DNA of 64,000 nucleotides from Chersky-840 sp963848335 (GTDB lineage: Bacteria > Actinomycetota > Acidimicrobiia > Acidimicrobiales > UBA8190): the NCBI GenBank assembly GCA_963848335.1, contig CAWKDD010000003.1, positions 1,189,942 through 1,253,941 on the forward strand. Reading direction: 5' to 3'. A program made the translations under genes and the position numbers. This document shows, piece after piece, positions 36,638 to 45,417 of this stretch. The notes beneath the pieces were generated by a model that was given only the letters and a program-made list of their open reading frames with translations, had not been told where the DNA came from and ran no database searches. Numbering within the stretch: position 1 is the first letter of the stretch; each line of letters starts with the position of its first letter.

Positions 36638-36868
36638 GTGGCACCACGTCCTGTCTATGGCCTGGACCCCTCGGAGAACACTCCCTCCTTCCAGCACGTC
36701 CAATCCGCCGCCCGGGGTAGGAGCAAATGCGGACGCCTCATCGACACGACCCTCCCCATCCCCAAGGCCCTCCCGACCTGCCGGAAGTGCACGCAGTTTG
36801 ACGAGATTACGGGAGCCTTCGGTCGCAGGCCGTGGCAGGGGCTGAAGCGCAGTCCACCGACTGGTTGA
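36638..36868 (+). CDS. small zinc-finger-like protein, 76 aa
   Basis: From GTG 36638. The region SKCGRLIDTTLPIPKALPTC followed by RKC has the spacing C-x(~18)-CxxC with an upstream His (FQHVQSAARGRSKC), a layout seen in small zinc-binding proteins carried by actinobacterial phages and plasmids. Function unknown. It sits just inside the accessory region, between IS3 and a decayed signalling gene. Confidence 0.45.
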   Translation: MAPRPVYGLDPSENTPSFQHVQSAARGRSKCGRLIDTTLPIPKALPTCRKCTQFDEITGAFGRRPWQGLKRSPPTG

Positions 36869-36929
36869 TTGGCCTGTGGTCGCTTCCACGAAATCGGACC
36901 GACGCTACCGGCGCCGGGGTGATCGAGCA

Positions 36930-38230
36930 TCATCCCCGGTACCCCGATACAGGACGGGTCGGCCCGACTCGAGCCTCTTCGCCTCATACATGGCTTCGTC
37001 GGCTTGGCTGACGAGTGTGTCCGCATCCATGGCGGGACCCAGCCGACCATGCGACGCCGATGCTTGCCCGGCACGACACGTGCGTGGTGTTAGAGCGAGA
37101 CCTGGTGGTCAAGCCGTCCCACGTGGTCCCGCAGTCGGCGGGGTCAACGGGCGACGGCCAGGAATTCTTTCCGCAGATCCGCCCACCGGTCTTCGTGCTC
37201 GAACGGCACGCTGAGAAGCCGCTGGCAAGGATAGCGGCTAATCGTCTGTCGAATGACGAATCCGTCGATGACTCTTGAAACGGTCGAGGTCCACGAAGAG
37301 ACCGCAGGTGCGGCTTTCGTCGTCCGAAGAAGCCAATGCCAACTCCAGCGCCTCCATCGTCGAGCCCGGTTGTGGCACTGGGTGACCTGGTCAAACGTGG
37401 CTCGGGTCACGGCACGTTCCGTTTGGGGACTCTTTCGGTGACATCGCACGCAGGCAATGGCTCCGGTGACCCACCGGTACCTTGGCGTGAGCCTGGAGGG
37501 TCACCGTGGCATATGTCGCTTAGTACCATGATCGTCCGAAGTCGCCAGGCGCACCTCGATGTCACTATCGAGCCCGCCACGGAGCACGGCCTCAAAGGCC
37601 TCGTCCAATCGACCACGGTCTTCGGGATAGCACCATTGAGAGCTGCTCTTTGGCGGTGACGGCCCGAGCCCTTCCCAGGATGGTGTGCAGCCTATGGTTC
37701 GTGTAGACGATTCGACCTTCCGCGTCGACTTGTAAGACGCCCAAGGGGAGGGCCTCAGCCAGTCGGTGGAGGAGCTGCTCTCGTGCTCGCAGGGCCTCAT
37801 GGAGCCGGAGCGGTTGATCCGACAACGTCCCCCATCTGCTTCCAGAGCTTGCTCGCGCTGGGGGGGCTTTGTCAGCAGCCATCTCGTTAGAGATGTCATG
37901 CATCTCGGCTAGGACGCAGTTGGACTCCGGATCGTCGAGAAGGTTGTGGTTGGTTATCTCGACCCAGACCCAAAATCCATCACGGTGCTTGTGACGAAGT
38001 CTCACTTTGCGCCCGGGTCCATGGGACGACAGCATCTGCATCCAGTTCTCTACGGCCAACTGCTGGTCGTCGGGGTGGATGAACTCAAGCGAGGTCCGAC
38101 CGACCATGTCATCTTCGCTCCAACCCAGAAGCTGCGACGTCACCTCGTCGACTTCGACAAGGACGGCCACCTCGTTCTTCCGAACGCGGGCTACGGGCAG
38201 TGAGACGCTTGGGCGTTCCTGACCCAACAT
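36930..38230 (-). pseudogene. decayed PAS-PAS-GGDEF diguanylate cyclase
   Basis: From ATG 38230 a PAS domain is intact (VDEVTSQLLGWSEDDMVGRT, EFIHPDDQQLAVENWMQMLS, GFWVWVEITNHNLLDDPES), followed by a coiled region and a second PAS (LGVLQVDAEGRIVYTNHRLH). The second PAS then shifts frame (continuing as DRGRLDEAFEAVLRGGLDSD). A GGDEF-type domain follows in yet other frames: the opening VTQCHNRA, then VIDGFVIRQTIS, CRASIGVAW and the typical end DADTLVSQADEAMYEAKRLE. The GGDEF motif itself is not recovered. At least three frame changes make it non-functional. It would have made or sensed c-di-GMP. Confidence 0.7.
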
Positions 38231-38603
38231 CACCCGGTACGCTCCTCTGCGGCATCGCAGCCCCGTCCAACCAGCGATTGTCCTCCACTTACTAGGCATC
38301 GTCGCTGGTAGGCGAGGTCTTAAACACGAGTCGAAGCTCCACTCCGAAGGCCGAATCCGATGAGGTATCTCGCCACCGAAAGGTGGTCGTTGCTGTCACG
38401 GGGTTGCCCAGGGACGCAATCGAAGGACGAGACACCCGAAGGCCCTAACCCCCGGGCGTTATCGCCCGGCAGAATGCCAAGCATTACGGCACGAAGTCGG
38501 CCCAAATGATGTTCCTCAAGTCTCGTCCCCCTTGTGCCGAAACCTCTCGGGAGGCCTGGGGTGGAGGTGGTGGCCGTATACCCACGACGCGCAGGACAGC
38601 CGG
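38231..38603. other. non-coding stretch, 373 bp
   Basis: No convincing coding frame or RNA was seen here. It holds the upstream region of the decayed PAS-GGDEF gene and the leader of the next small pseudogene. Confidence 0.4.
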
Positions 38604-38828
38604 GTGCTTCCGGCGACGAGCCGCGACGGAGTTCCGACGCTGGACGTGGGCACGAAGGTCTGCGTGCGGAACCGGTTCCTCGGGGACTAGACCACTGGCT
38701 TCGATGCCGCCGAGGTCCTCGCCAACAGTTACCGAATACTGCGACTCTCAGATGGCTATCGCTTTCCCGACATGTTCCCGTTCGGCGAAATCCGTCGCGA
38801 GCGACACAAGCATCCTCTGCGTGAGTAA
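38604..38828 (+). pseudogene. small protein gene with an in-frame stop (~74 aa)
   Basis: From GTG 38604 the frame reads LPATSRDGVPTLDVGTKVCV then RNRFLGD, an amber stop at about 38686, and continues in the same frame TTGFDAAEVLANSYRILRLS, DGYRFPDMFPFGEIRRERHK to a TAA at 38826. The pattern 'VGTxVxVRxRFxxxWxxGFxVAEV' occurs in small actinobacterial proteins, and TAG replaces the expected Trp (TGG). One point mutation therefore seems to have killed it. Confidence 0.55.
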
Positions 38829-39014
38829 GTGGGTCTCACCTCGACCGTCGTCACTGAATGCGCCTGAGGGGCCGTTCTGGACCATGGAGATACTTCCCTC
38901 GATCAGCCCTGCGGTAATCGTGGAGACGTTGACGACCCCGTGTTGAATGGAATGGCTGGGTATTCGTGCGGCGTGCGCAGAGCGATGAGGGCGGGTCTCG
39001 TAGGGCGCTCGAAA

Positions 39015-39281
39015 CTAACGACTGACCTCGGAGCGAGACCGGTCTTCATTATGAATCAGGTTTCCAACCCATCGCCACGTCCCGTCGCGAGCCGTCAAGG
39101 GGTGCAGTCCGGCTTCTTGAGCGAAAGCAGCGGCCACCGGCGGAACAGCCACCATTTGATCGGGCTCGGCGTCGACGTAGATCACGGTGATCACGTCATC
39201 TCGCTCGCACCACTCGACGCTCACGATCATACGCTCGGCCATCTGGCTCCCGAGTCCCGCTACACCGAAAAGGCTACTCAT
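39015..39281 (-). CDS. hypothetical protein, up to 88 aa
   Basis: The plausible part is AERMIVSVEWCERDDVITVI, YVDAEPDQMVAVPPVAAAFA and GLHPLTARDGTWRWVGNL, which reads like a small alpha/beta protein. ATG 39281 overlaps the stop of another short frame upstream (39274-39495), which may be a coupled small gene or chance. No homologue recognised. Confidence 0.35.
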   Translation of the reverse strand: MSSLFGVAGLGSQMAERMIVSVEWCERDDVITVIYVDAEPDQMVAVPPVAAAFAQEAGLHPLTARDGTWRWVGNLIHNEDRSRSEVSR

Positions 39282-39500
39282 TTCTTTCGCGATCCTGGAT
39301 CACCCTCGGGAAGTCCGCACTGACAGAGAGGGAGAGATGGCAGTCATGCATGCCAGCGTGATCCACAGCGCTGACATGCGATCGGCTCCCGATGGACTCA
39401 TCGGTCACCCATCCCAAAGCACTAGTTTCATGAGCTAGAGCGGTCGTGGAGAATGCACGATCACTCCCGAAGCAGCCCATCACGAGGAGACGCACGGCCC

Positions 39501-39677
39501 ATGAGTCTCATACGCGGCACCGAGATTGAGCGGGCACTGCTCAAGCGGTGCCCCGAGTGTGGTATCTACGTCCAGGGGCGGGCTGAGACATTGCACGAGA
39601 CACGGGCCGTCCTGCGAGACGCCATGGTGCGGCATATGGACGACGACCATCCAGATCAGGAGGAGAGCCTGGGCTGA
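39501..39677 (+). CDS. C2H2-like zinc-finger micro-protein, 58 aa
   Basis: ATG 39501. The sequence LLKRCPECGIYVQGRAETLH has a CPxC knuckle, and AMVRHMDDDHPDQEE provides two histidines, giving a C2H2-like arrangement. GAGGAG lies about a dozen bases upstream. The protein may bind nucleic acid; function unknown. Confidence 0.5.
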   Translation: MSLIRGTEIERALLKRCPECGIYVQGRAETLHETRAVLRDAMVRHMDDDHPDQEESLG

Positions 39678-40035
39678 AGCCCACCAATCATTCCCTAACC
39701 CGCAGAGAGGGCGTCGGCGTGGGTCTTGCGAACCTAGGGGGAACACAATCCCCGCCGCCGACGTCCCCGGACGACCCCGGAGACGTAGGGATAAGCACCG
39801 CCGCCGAGTGATCCGGGGAAATACGCCATGGCGGCGAGGCGTGTCTACGAGGTTGGTTCCAAAGAAGGTGGGGCGCAGTCCCCGATTCCGAGAGTTCGGT
39901 GACCACGGGTACAAAAGCCCGCGACTGCGTCGATTCTGGAGCAGGACACCGACCACTGTCGAAATATCGCCTGTGTCGAACGACCTCCAAACCGAGTCTG
40001 TCTGATGGCACGAGGCCCGAGCTTGGACCTCGCGC
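39678..40035. other. 358-bp gap without a recognised gene, holding a dispersed repeat
   Basis: No coding frame is convincing. Bases 39782-39810 (GACGTAGGGATAAGCACCGC and nine more) match 52306-52334 at 24 of 29 positions. The rest is unremarkable. Confidence 0.4.
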
Positions 40036-40386
40036 TCAGTGGGACTCTTCGGAGTCTGCTGCCAACCGAGACGCGAGCTGTCGCGAGATGCCAAGCACTC
40101 GGCCCACCTCGCTAATGGACGCCCCTTCTTCCTTGCCCAGAGCGAACAATGCCAGCCGGAGCTGATGACGGGCTGCCTCGAACTCCTCGATGGCCTCGGT
40201 CACCTGCCGACGTTCCGTCGGAATCCCGGTGCCTTTGGCAGCGACGACTCCGGGCGCCCCGTCTTCGAGGCGCTCGGCGATTTTGAGCATTGCCCGCTCG
40301 TAGCGAAGGAGTTGTTGGCGTAAGAGGGCGGAGCACGCCACGAGATGGGTGATCCGATGCAGCAAACGCTTTCTCTTGGTCGACAT
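40036..40386 (-). CDS. HTH-type small regulator, 116 aa
   Basis: ATG 40386 has AAAGG five bases upstream. The N-terminal two thirds are a long helical region (RITHLVACSALLRQQLLRYE, VTEAIEEFEAARHQLRLALF). The C-terminus carries a helix-turn-helix, GASISEVGRVLGISRQLASR. Long helix plus terminal HTH suggests a dimeric regulator or a nucleoid/plasmid-type protein. It is divergent from the TetR gene at 40555, and the gap between them contains a palindromic operator-like site. Confidence 0.65.
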   Translation of the reverse strand: MSTKRKRLLHRITHLVACSALLRQQLLRYERAMLKIAERLEDGAPGVVAAKGTGIPTERRQVTEAIEEFEAARHQLRLALFALGKEEGASISEVGRVLGISRQLASRLAADSEESH

Positions 40387-40470
40387 TGAGACCTTTCGCC
40401 CAGAAAGACGCAACTCGAACCTCGACGACGTTAGTCCAGGGCGCATGCCGTCGGACCGAACCGGGGACAC

Positions 40471-40513
40471 TGTCCACACTTGTTGACATCTACAACCAGA
40501 TCGGCTCTAAGAT
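40471..40513 (+). promoter_or_regulatory. operator-like palindrome overlapping a candidate promoter
   Basis: TGTCCAC-ACTT-GTTGACA (40471-40488) is an 18-bp palindrome with 6 of 7 matching positions per arm. Its right arm contains TTGACA (40483-40488), a consensus -35, with TAAGAT as a possible -10 at 40508-40513 (spacing 19, slightly long). It lies upstream of the TetR gene, so bound TetR would block its own promoter. A partly overlapping GGACACTGTCC palindrome is at 40465-40475. Confidence 0.5.
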
Positions 40514-40554
40514 AGTGGCGGAGAACGGGAAGTCACGACGAATCGGGGGAAGTT

Positions 40555-41232
40555 GTGGTGATAAACATGACACAAGTGTCGTCTTCCTGTTCCTTGCAGC
40601 AAGAAAAGCACCAGTTCACCCGGGATCGCATCCGACAGGCCGCCATGGAGGTCGTGGCCCGGCGAGGATTCGATGCCACCGTTGAGGACATCGCCAAAGT
40701 ATCGGACGTGAGCGCGCGTACCATCTTTCGTCACTACGCGACTCACGACCAGTTGATCCTCGCCACCGTGAAGGACATGTTCGAGGTTTGCGGTCGTGGC
40801 CCTGTAGAGGGGATACCGCGATCAACCCAGGACCTCCACGGCTGGCTTGAGGGCATGGCGGTGACGATTCACACCAGAAACGCGGTCATCATCGGCGAGG
40901 CATTTTGGGACATTCACGCCGCCAGTCACCTTGCATCAGAGACGCTTTCCGAGATAGCCGACATCCGGCGCCAGGCACGACTACGAGGCGTGCGCTTCTT
41001 GGCGACCCGAGCCTGGGGAGCAGCCGGGGGTCGGGGCGAACCTCCGGAGAATGTGGTGCTGGCGTTCGCCCTCAACTTTTCGGCGTTCACCACCCAGGCG
41101 CTCATGGTCGACTTCGACCGGACTCCCGCTCAGATCGGGGTGCTCACCGCCGACTTGTTGATGACGAATCTCCGACACGCCGTGGAAACTCAGCGCGCAG
41201 GAGGAGCCGTCGCTGTGGGTGGAGGTAGCTGA
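40555..41232 (+). CDS. TetR-family transcriptional regulator
   Basis: A 225-residue regulator. HTH: RDRIRQAAMEVVARRGFDAT, VEDIAKVSDVSARTIFRHYA, then THDQLILATVKDMFEV, as in the AcrR/TetR N-terminal domain. The C-terminal domain (NAVIIGEAFWDIHAASHLAS, VVLAFALNFSAFTTQALMVD) is unspecific. The frame opens with tandem GTGs at 40555/40558 after GGGGGA; ATG 40567 is also possible. It reads away from the HTH gene at 40036 and toward the ABM-like gene at 41268, which is convergent. Confidence 0.87.
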   Translation: MVINMTQVSSSCSLQQEKHQFTRDRIRQAAMEVVARRGFDATVEDIAKVSDVSARTIFRHYATHDQLILATVKDMFEVCGRGPVEGIPRSTQDLHGWLEGMAVTIHTRNAVIIGEAFWDIHAASHLASETLSEIADIRRQARLRGVRFLATRAWGAAGGRGEPPENVVLAFALNFSAFTTQALMVDFDRTPAQIGVLTADLLMTNLRHAVETQRAGGAVAVGGGS

Positions 41233-41267
41233 CCCCGGTCACAAGCCGCGTCAGCGAGACCGCGTGG

Positions 41268-41573
41268 TCAACCCCTCCAGCGTCCTCCCGCCAGGTAGTT
41301 GTGCACCTCGAAGAACTGAATCTCAGGCGGATTGGGAATGCCCACTTCCTTATAGATGGAACTGAGCTTCTCCTGGGCGAACTCCTCGAATGCCACCTGT
41401 GATTCCCACACGTCAACCACGCGAAAACCTACTTCGGTCTCAGCCACCCAGTGAAAGAGTTCCTGCGGGTTGGCGGGCCCGCCCGGCAACGTCCCGAGCC
41501 TCTCACTGATCTCGTCGTAGTGGACGAGTGTGGCGCCGTCAAAATCGAGCTGCACTGCAACCGCCACCGTCAC
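41268..41573 (-). CDS. antibiotic biosynthesis monooxygenase (ABM)-like protein
   Basis: A 101-residue single-domain protein of the dimeric alpha/beta barrel (ABM) type: VAVQLDFDGATLVHYDEISE, LFHWVAETEVGFRVVDVWES, QVAFEEFAQEKLSSIYKEVG and PPEIQFFEVHNYLAGG. Such proteins act as cofactor-free monooxygenases, heme-degrading proteins or quinol-type oxygenases; the reaction here is unknown. Convergent with the TetR gene. Confidence 0.75.
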   Translation of the reverse strand: MTVAVAVQLDFDGATLVHYDEISERLGTLPGGPANPQELFHWVAETEVGFRVVDVWESQVAFEEFAQEKLSSIYKEVGIPNPPEIQFFEVHNYLAGGRWRG

Positions 41574-41681
41574 CTCCGTGCTTCGGGCCTATTCAGATTG
41601 TGCCAGATTTCCTGTAACCACCGAAATACCCACACTTCATTGCCCCCAGACCACAATGTTGGCCCCACACAATGACGACGA

Positions 41682-42055
41682 TCATGACACCGAACATGGC
41701 AGGTGAGCGGGCCACGGCGACAAATGGACCTGCTCAACTTCGGTTGGAGTCGAGGCGGGCTGATACCGAAAAGGGCCATCACTACGAATGTGTCGAGGTT
41801 CCCCGCCGCCTTCATCGGAGTCCAAGGCCAGGTGCTGCAGGACCGTGCTCGCCGTGCACATCCCCCCGGCCTCCTCGGCGACATTCTCGGCCAACTGGCT
41901 CACGATGACGCTCATATACCGAAGGAACTTCAACGGGTCGCCTGGCAAATGGCCTCGTAGGCCAGTTCTGTCCACAGCTCCACTTCGCCAGCTGCCCACG
42001 CGGTGGCGAGGGCTATGGCCTGACTGAGTTCGTCTCCCCGAGCGCAAGGCTTCAC
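41682..42055 (-). pseudogene. small gene with a frameshift (hypothetical)
   Basis: From GTG 42055 a frame reads KPCARGDELSQAIALATAWA then GEVELWTELAYEAICQATR and stops. In the next frame the reading seems to continue LKFLRYMSVIVSQLAENVAE and AGGMCTASTVLQHLALD. The two pieces look like one small helical protein split by an indel near 41935. No family known. Confidence 0.3.
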
Positions 42056-42184
42056 CGACAACAGAATGGCGTCAACCCGTCAGCGCCCATTGCATCTGCG
42101 GGGGTGCAGGCGTACCGTGACAGGAGAGGCGCCCCGCTTCGGCCGGGCGCACAGTGCCACCTCCCCACGAGAGAAGGTGACTGG

Positions 42185-42220
42185 AAACGGCGCCCCGAGT
42201 CACAGGCCGGGGCGCCGTTT
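42185..42220. terminator. perfect 13-bp stem hairpin
   Basis: AAACGGCGCCCCG (42185-42197) and CGGGGCGCCGTTT (42208-42220) are exact reverse complements around a 10-base loop. The A-run on one side and T-run on the other make a two-way intrinsic terminator. It marks the gap between the decayed gene at 41682-42055 and the small ORF at 42426. Confidence 0.7.
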
Positions 42221-42425
42221 GCGGGTCAGCGGTCTTGGCGACGGCACCGCGTCGATCTTGGTGGCACCCGACGGGGCCATTGACGAGAGATATCTTGGTG
42301 CTCTCGATCAATCGTTAGGCCGTCTCAATGATCCAGAGGGGTGGCACCATCTTCGTCTGCGCGGAGCATCTTGGTGGGAAGGAGCATCACTCCCTGCTGA
42401 CCGGCAGCGAGAAAACACCAGATCT

Positions 42426-42623
42426 GTGGCCTCCCAAACCGACTCCGAAGAGCAACTGACCAAGCTCTTGACCGAGGGATGGAGGCTCGTCTCCGTCGTT
42501 GGGGCCGCGCCCGTGCGGCTCTTTCAGAATCGCACCGGACGGCTTTGGCAGGAAGCCTTTGACGTCTTCCTGGATCGCCCGGCCGGTGATGACCGTCGCC
42601 ATCGGGAGAGTGGGCAGCCGTAA
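42426..42623 (+). CDS. hypothetical protein, 65 aa
   Basis: From GTG 42426: TDSEEQLTKLLTEGWRLVSV, VGAAPVRLFQNRTGRLWQEA and FDVFLDRPAGDD. The 'QLTKLLTEGWRLVSV...FLDR' pattern resembles small DUF4177-like proteins. The same frame is open further upstream but would run through a strong hairpin, so I took the shorter start. Weakly supported. Confidence 0.35.
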   Translation: MASQTDSEEQLTKLLTEGWRLVSVVGAAPVRLFQNRTGRLWQEAFDVFLDRPAGDDRRHRESGQP

Positions 42624-42655
42624 ACTTGATGATTGGCAAGCCCGTGCGGCGAGCG

Positions 42656-42892
42656 TCATCCCTTCGTGTTGGCTCGGAAGGCGATGGGGTCGAGGGGCTC
42701 GTAGCTCGCTTTGTCGAGTTCGGTCTTCCGCAAACGCGGAGGACGATAGCGCGAAACGGTTGCGGGGCTCTCAGGTGGCCAGTCGACGCGCACGGCTCCC
42801 GTGTAAGAGTCCCAAGCCGTCACCGTGACCTCTCGCACCTGACCGCCGAGGCGGGCGAGCACGACTTGTCCCGTTATCGCTTTCCAAGCCAT
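42656..42892 (-). CDS. hypothetical protein, 78 aa
   Basis: ATG 42892. Reads AWKAITGQVVLARLGGQVRE, VTVTAWDSYTGAVRVDWPPE and VSRYRPPRLRKTELDKASYE. Beta-rich with a basic C-terminus; could be a small SH3-like or OB-like protein. Not recognised. Coding-like composition and a clean frame support it. Confidence 0.45.
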   Translation of the reverse strand: MAWKAITGQVVLARLGGQVREVTVTAWDSYTGAVRVDWPPESPATVSRYRPPRLRKTELDKASYEPLDPIAFRANTKG

Positions 42893-43042
42893 TCCCCGCC
42901 CCCCACGCTCATGAGCCAGACCGTCCAAATGGGCACCTCACGATGAGCGCTTAACCATCTCACCACACTTTTGCGTCCTGCGCCTCCGGCCTTCTCCTTC
43001 CACCGCAATCGACTGGAAGAAAGCTCAGAGTGTCCCGTTTGG

Positions 43043-43399
43043 TCAAGCAGGGACGGGAGGTGTCTTGGAGCGGCCCTTGGTTCCTGGCACCCGTTCGAGA
43101 ACGATGAAAAGGTCGTGTCGGTAAAGCGACGCCACCCCGTACGGAATCCAGATCATGGGATGGGGTCGTGGTCGGCACACGAAGTGCACGGTCCTGGTAT
43201 CGCTCACGGTAAAGGTGCGGATGGGGCTCGACCACCACCGATGGCCCACGCGCACAGAATGGGACCCGCACTCCACCAAGAGGTCAGCGGTCTGACCATT
43301 CGATACGGAACTGGCTACCTCGCCGTCGAGGACGATGTCCCACTTCCGGAAGCGGTCCAGTAACCCCGGTAGCCGAGATACTCGGAGCCTTCCCGCCAT
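43043..43399 (-). CDS. hypothetical beta-rich protein, 118 aa
   Basis: ATG 43399. The text FRKWDIVLDGEVASSVSNGQ, TADLLVECGSHSVRVGHRWW and SSPIRTFTVSDTRTVHFVCR follows a recurrent actinobacterial small-protein pattern (a carboxypeptidase-regulatory-like 'xVxVDGxxxGxVxxGxxxxxxVxPGxHxVxV' beta sandwich). The C-terminal part is hydrophobic (MIWIPYGVASLYRHDLFIVL), perhaps membrane-associated. Function unknown. Confidence 0.6.
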   Translation of the reverse strand: MAGRLRVSRLPGLLDRFRKWDIVLDGEVASSVSNGQTADLLVECGSHSVRVGHRWWSSPIRTFTVSDTRTVHFVCRPRPHPMIWIPYGVASLYRHDLFIVLERVPGTKGRSKTPPVPA

Positions 43400-43473
43400 G
43401 GTCCCCCGTCCTCGCCACGAGGTGTGATCCCGGCGACCTGACGGGGGGCCACCAGGTCGCCGGGAACGCACCG

Positions 43474-43632
43474 TCACTCGGCAAGCCCTCCGGTGGGCGC
43501 TGCGACTTGCAGCGATCCCCACTCCCTCACCCGCTCCGACACCGCTGCGCGGCATCGGTGGAACTCCTCCCTTGTCCTCGGCCAGAAGAGGGTGGTCGAA
43601 GTACGGTCCTCGGACTTCCCGCCGTTGACCAT
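43474..43632 (-). CDS. hypothetical protein, 52 aa
   Basis: ATG 43632 gives VNGGKSEDRTSTTLFWPRTR followed by EEFHRCRAAVSERVREWGSL. The frame is open back to 43728. No known family; included as a weak candidate because the composition is coding-like and the gap otherwise lacks a gene. Confidence 0.3.
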   Translation of the reverse strand: MVNGGKSEDRTSTTLFWPRTREEFHRCRAAVSERVREWGSLQVAAPTGGLAE

Positions 43633-43820
43633 GAAGCCATGTCCAACGGTGTCACTTTCGTGCCTGGGACCTGGGGATAACAAGAGGATGAGACTGGGGA
43701 TTTTGAGTCCCACGCGGGCACTCGACACAAACCCTGGTCGGAGGGTTAGACCTCCGACCGAACATTCAACGTCGACAACTTCCGGGCAACTCGAACCCGC
43801 ACACCGTCACCCACTGAAGG

Positions 43821-44310
43821 TCAGCCGTTACCCCGTTCGATGGCATTGTCGGGCCACTCGGCGGCGTCCTCATTAGGAGAGACATCTTCAGTACTGGCCA
43901 ACACGAGCGCCCACCCCGCCTTTTGGCCGATTCGGTTGCACTCCTCGGCGAAGTGCTCACCGTGGCGTTCCTCCTAGGGATGTTCACCTCCGAGAGCGTC
44001 CACCTGGACAGCAAAATGGACCATCTGATGGAGAAGGGTGTCGGTGATCTTCTCCCACCGCGCCTCTTCGGAGCCCCACGGCGCCTCGAAAAGCTCGTCA
44101 GCAAGGTAGAGCGTCGCCGACGCCTGGAGCGAAGCGTCTGACCTGGGATACATCATCACCCTGAGCAACCCGTTCGGGTCCTCGCGCTCGTCTGAGCCTT
44201 CGGGGATGCCCTGACACACCGGAACGACTAGGGAGGAGGAGCCCATGGAAGTGTCGGCTGTTGAGGTCCTCGAAAAGCTCGACCAGCTGCGGATTGAATG
44301 GGTGGTTCAC
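43821..44310 (-). pseudogene. SprT-like zinc metalloprotease, frameshifted
   Basis: Pieces of one SprT-like protein lie in three frames: FNPQLVELFEDLNSRHFHGL (44300-44240), then PVCQGIPEGSDEREDPNGLL, ADELFEAPWGSEEARWEKIT and DTLLHQMVHFAVQVDALGG with the zinc-type HQMVH, then HGEHFAEECNRIGQKAGWAL and SPNEDAAEWPDNAIERGNG. Order and spacing match SprT-like domains (the HExxH-like box and a later HG..F..C). Two indels separate them. HQMVH has Gln where the catalytic Glu should be, a further loss. Start near GTG 44310 is tentative. Confidence 0.6.
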
Positions 44311-44434
44311 CAGGTCGAAAGCGAGGACGGAGGTGACTCCTTGCCTACGGGCGGTGGGGTCAGTCGTAGCAACAGGAGGGCCTGCTGAGGGGGCATCCCC
44401 CGCTCCCCACCGGCCCGGCCAGAGAATCTCTGGG

Positions 44435-45417
44435 ATGAACGGGACGGTCACGCATGCCGACGGGACCACAGCTCCGGCCACCGCCCAGGATGTCCAAGGG
44501 CGCTGCCAGGGAAGCGATTTCTTCTGGCTGGACCTGGACGGCCTGGACGACGAAGCACCGACCTCCTTCTGCACGGCTTCGGGTTCCACCCCCTGGCTGT
44601 TGAAGACGCCGAGCACTTCGGCCAACGACCCAAGCTCGACGCTTACGACGGGTTCACCTACCTGGTGGTCCACGGCGCACAAGCAACAAACCCGTCCACC
44701 ACCATTGAGGTTCACCTCTTCTATTCGCCTGGGAGGCTGGTGAGCGTCCATCACGACCAATGCGCTCTGATAGACGAAGCACGCTCCCGGTTCTCACGGC
44801 ATCGCACCGATGAGGTGTCCCCGCCCGAGGTCCGTGCCCTCTATGTCGTCGTGGACACCTTAATTGACAGCTTCTTCCCCGTGTTGGCGAACTTCGACGA
44901 CCGCGTCGACGAAATCGAAGACGCCATCTTGAAGGAGCCTACGGAAGAACAACTTGGTGAACTGTTCGACATGAAGCGGACGCTGGTGTCCCTACACAAG
45001 GTGGTAACCCCGCAGCGAGACCTGTTCGCCAGCCTGCTTTCTGGGGTCGCCACGCTGCCCGGGATGACCTCCGAGGACGAGCGCTACTTCCGGGACCTCT
45101 ACGACCACCTCATCCGCATCAGCGACCTGGTCGACTCGTACCGGGACCTGCTGAGCGGAGCCATGGACACCCACATCTCGACGGTGTCCAACCGGCTCAA
45201 CGTCGTCATGAAGCAACTCGCCATCATTGCGACCGTGTTCCTGCCGCTCAGCTTTCTCACGGGATTCTTCGGTCAGAACTTCAGCCTCCTCGTGAACCAT
45301 CTTCTGGTGAGGTCGTGGACCTTCTGGGTGTTCGGTCTCGGCCTGGAGATTGTTGCGGTCATCGGTCTCATGGTCCTCTTCCGACGAAGGGGATGGCTGG
45401 GTGGCCCAACAGCCTGA
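44435..45417 (+). pseudogene. corA: CorA-family divalent cation transporter, one frameshift near the N-terminus
   Basis: ATG 44435 begins NGTVTHADGTTAPATAQDVQ, then DFFWLDLDGLDDEAP; a single indel near 44560 switches frame to LLLHGFGFHPLAVEDAEHFG, QRPKLDAYDGFTYLVVHGA. From there a long frame runs to 45417 with the helical cytoplasmic domain and the two C-terminal membrane spans (QLAIIATVFLPLSFLTGFFG and WTFWVFGLGLEIVAVIGLMV). The GMN signature is GQN (FFGQNFSLL), a variant I believe occurs in actinobacterial CorA-like proteins. Without the N-terminal part an internal start could still yield a truncated protein, which is unlikely to fold as a normal channel. Confidence 0.75.

Noticed and set aside
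41570..42070. Plus-strand frames over 41700-42030 as genes
   Set aside because: They lack start signals and family likeness; the minus-strand reading as a frameshifted small gene is more protein-like.
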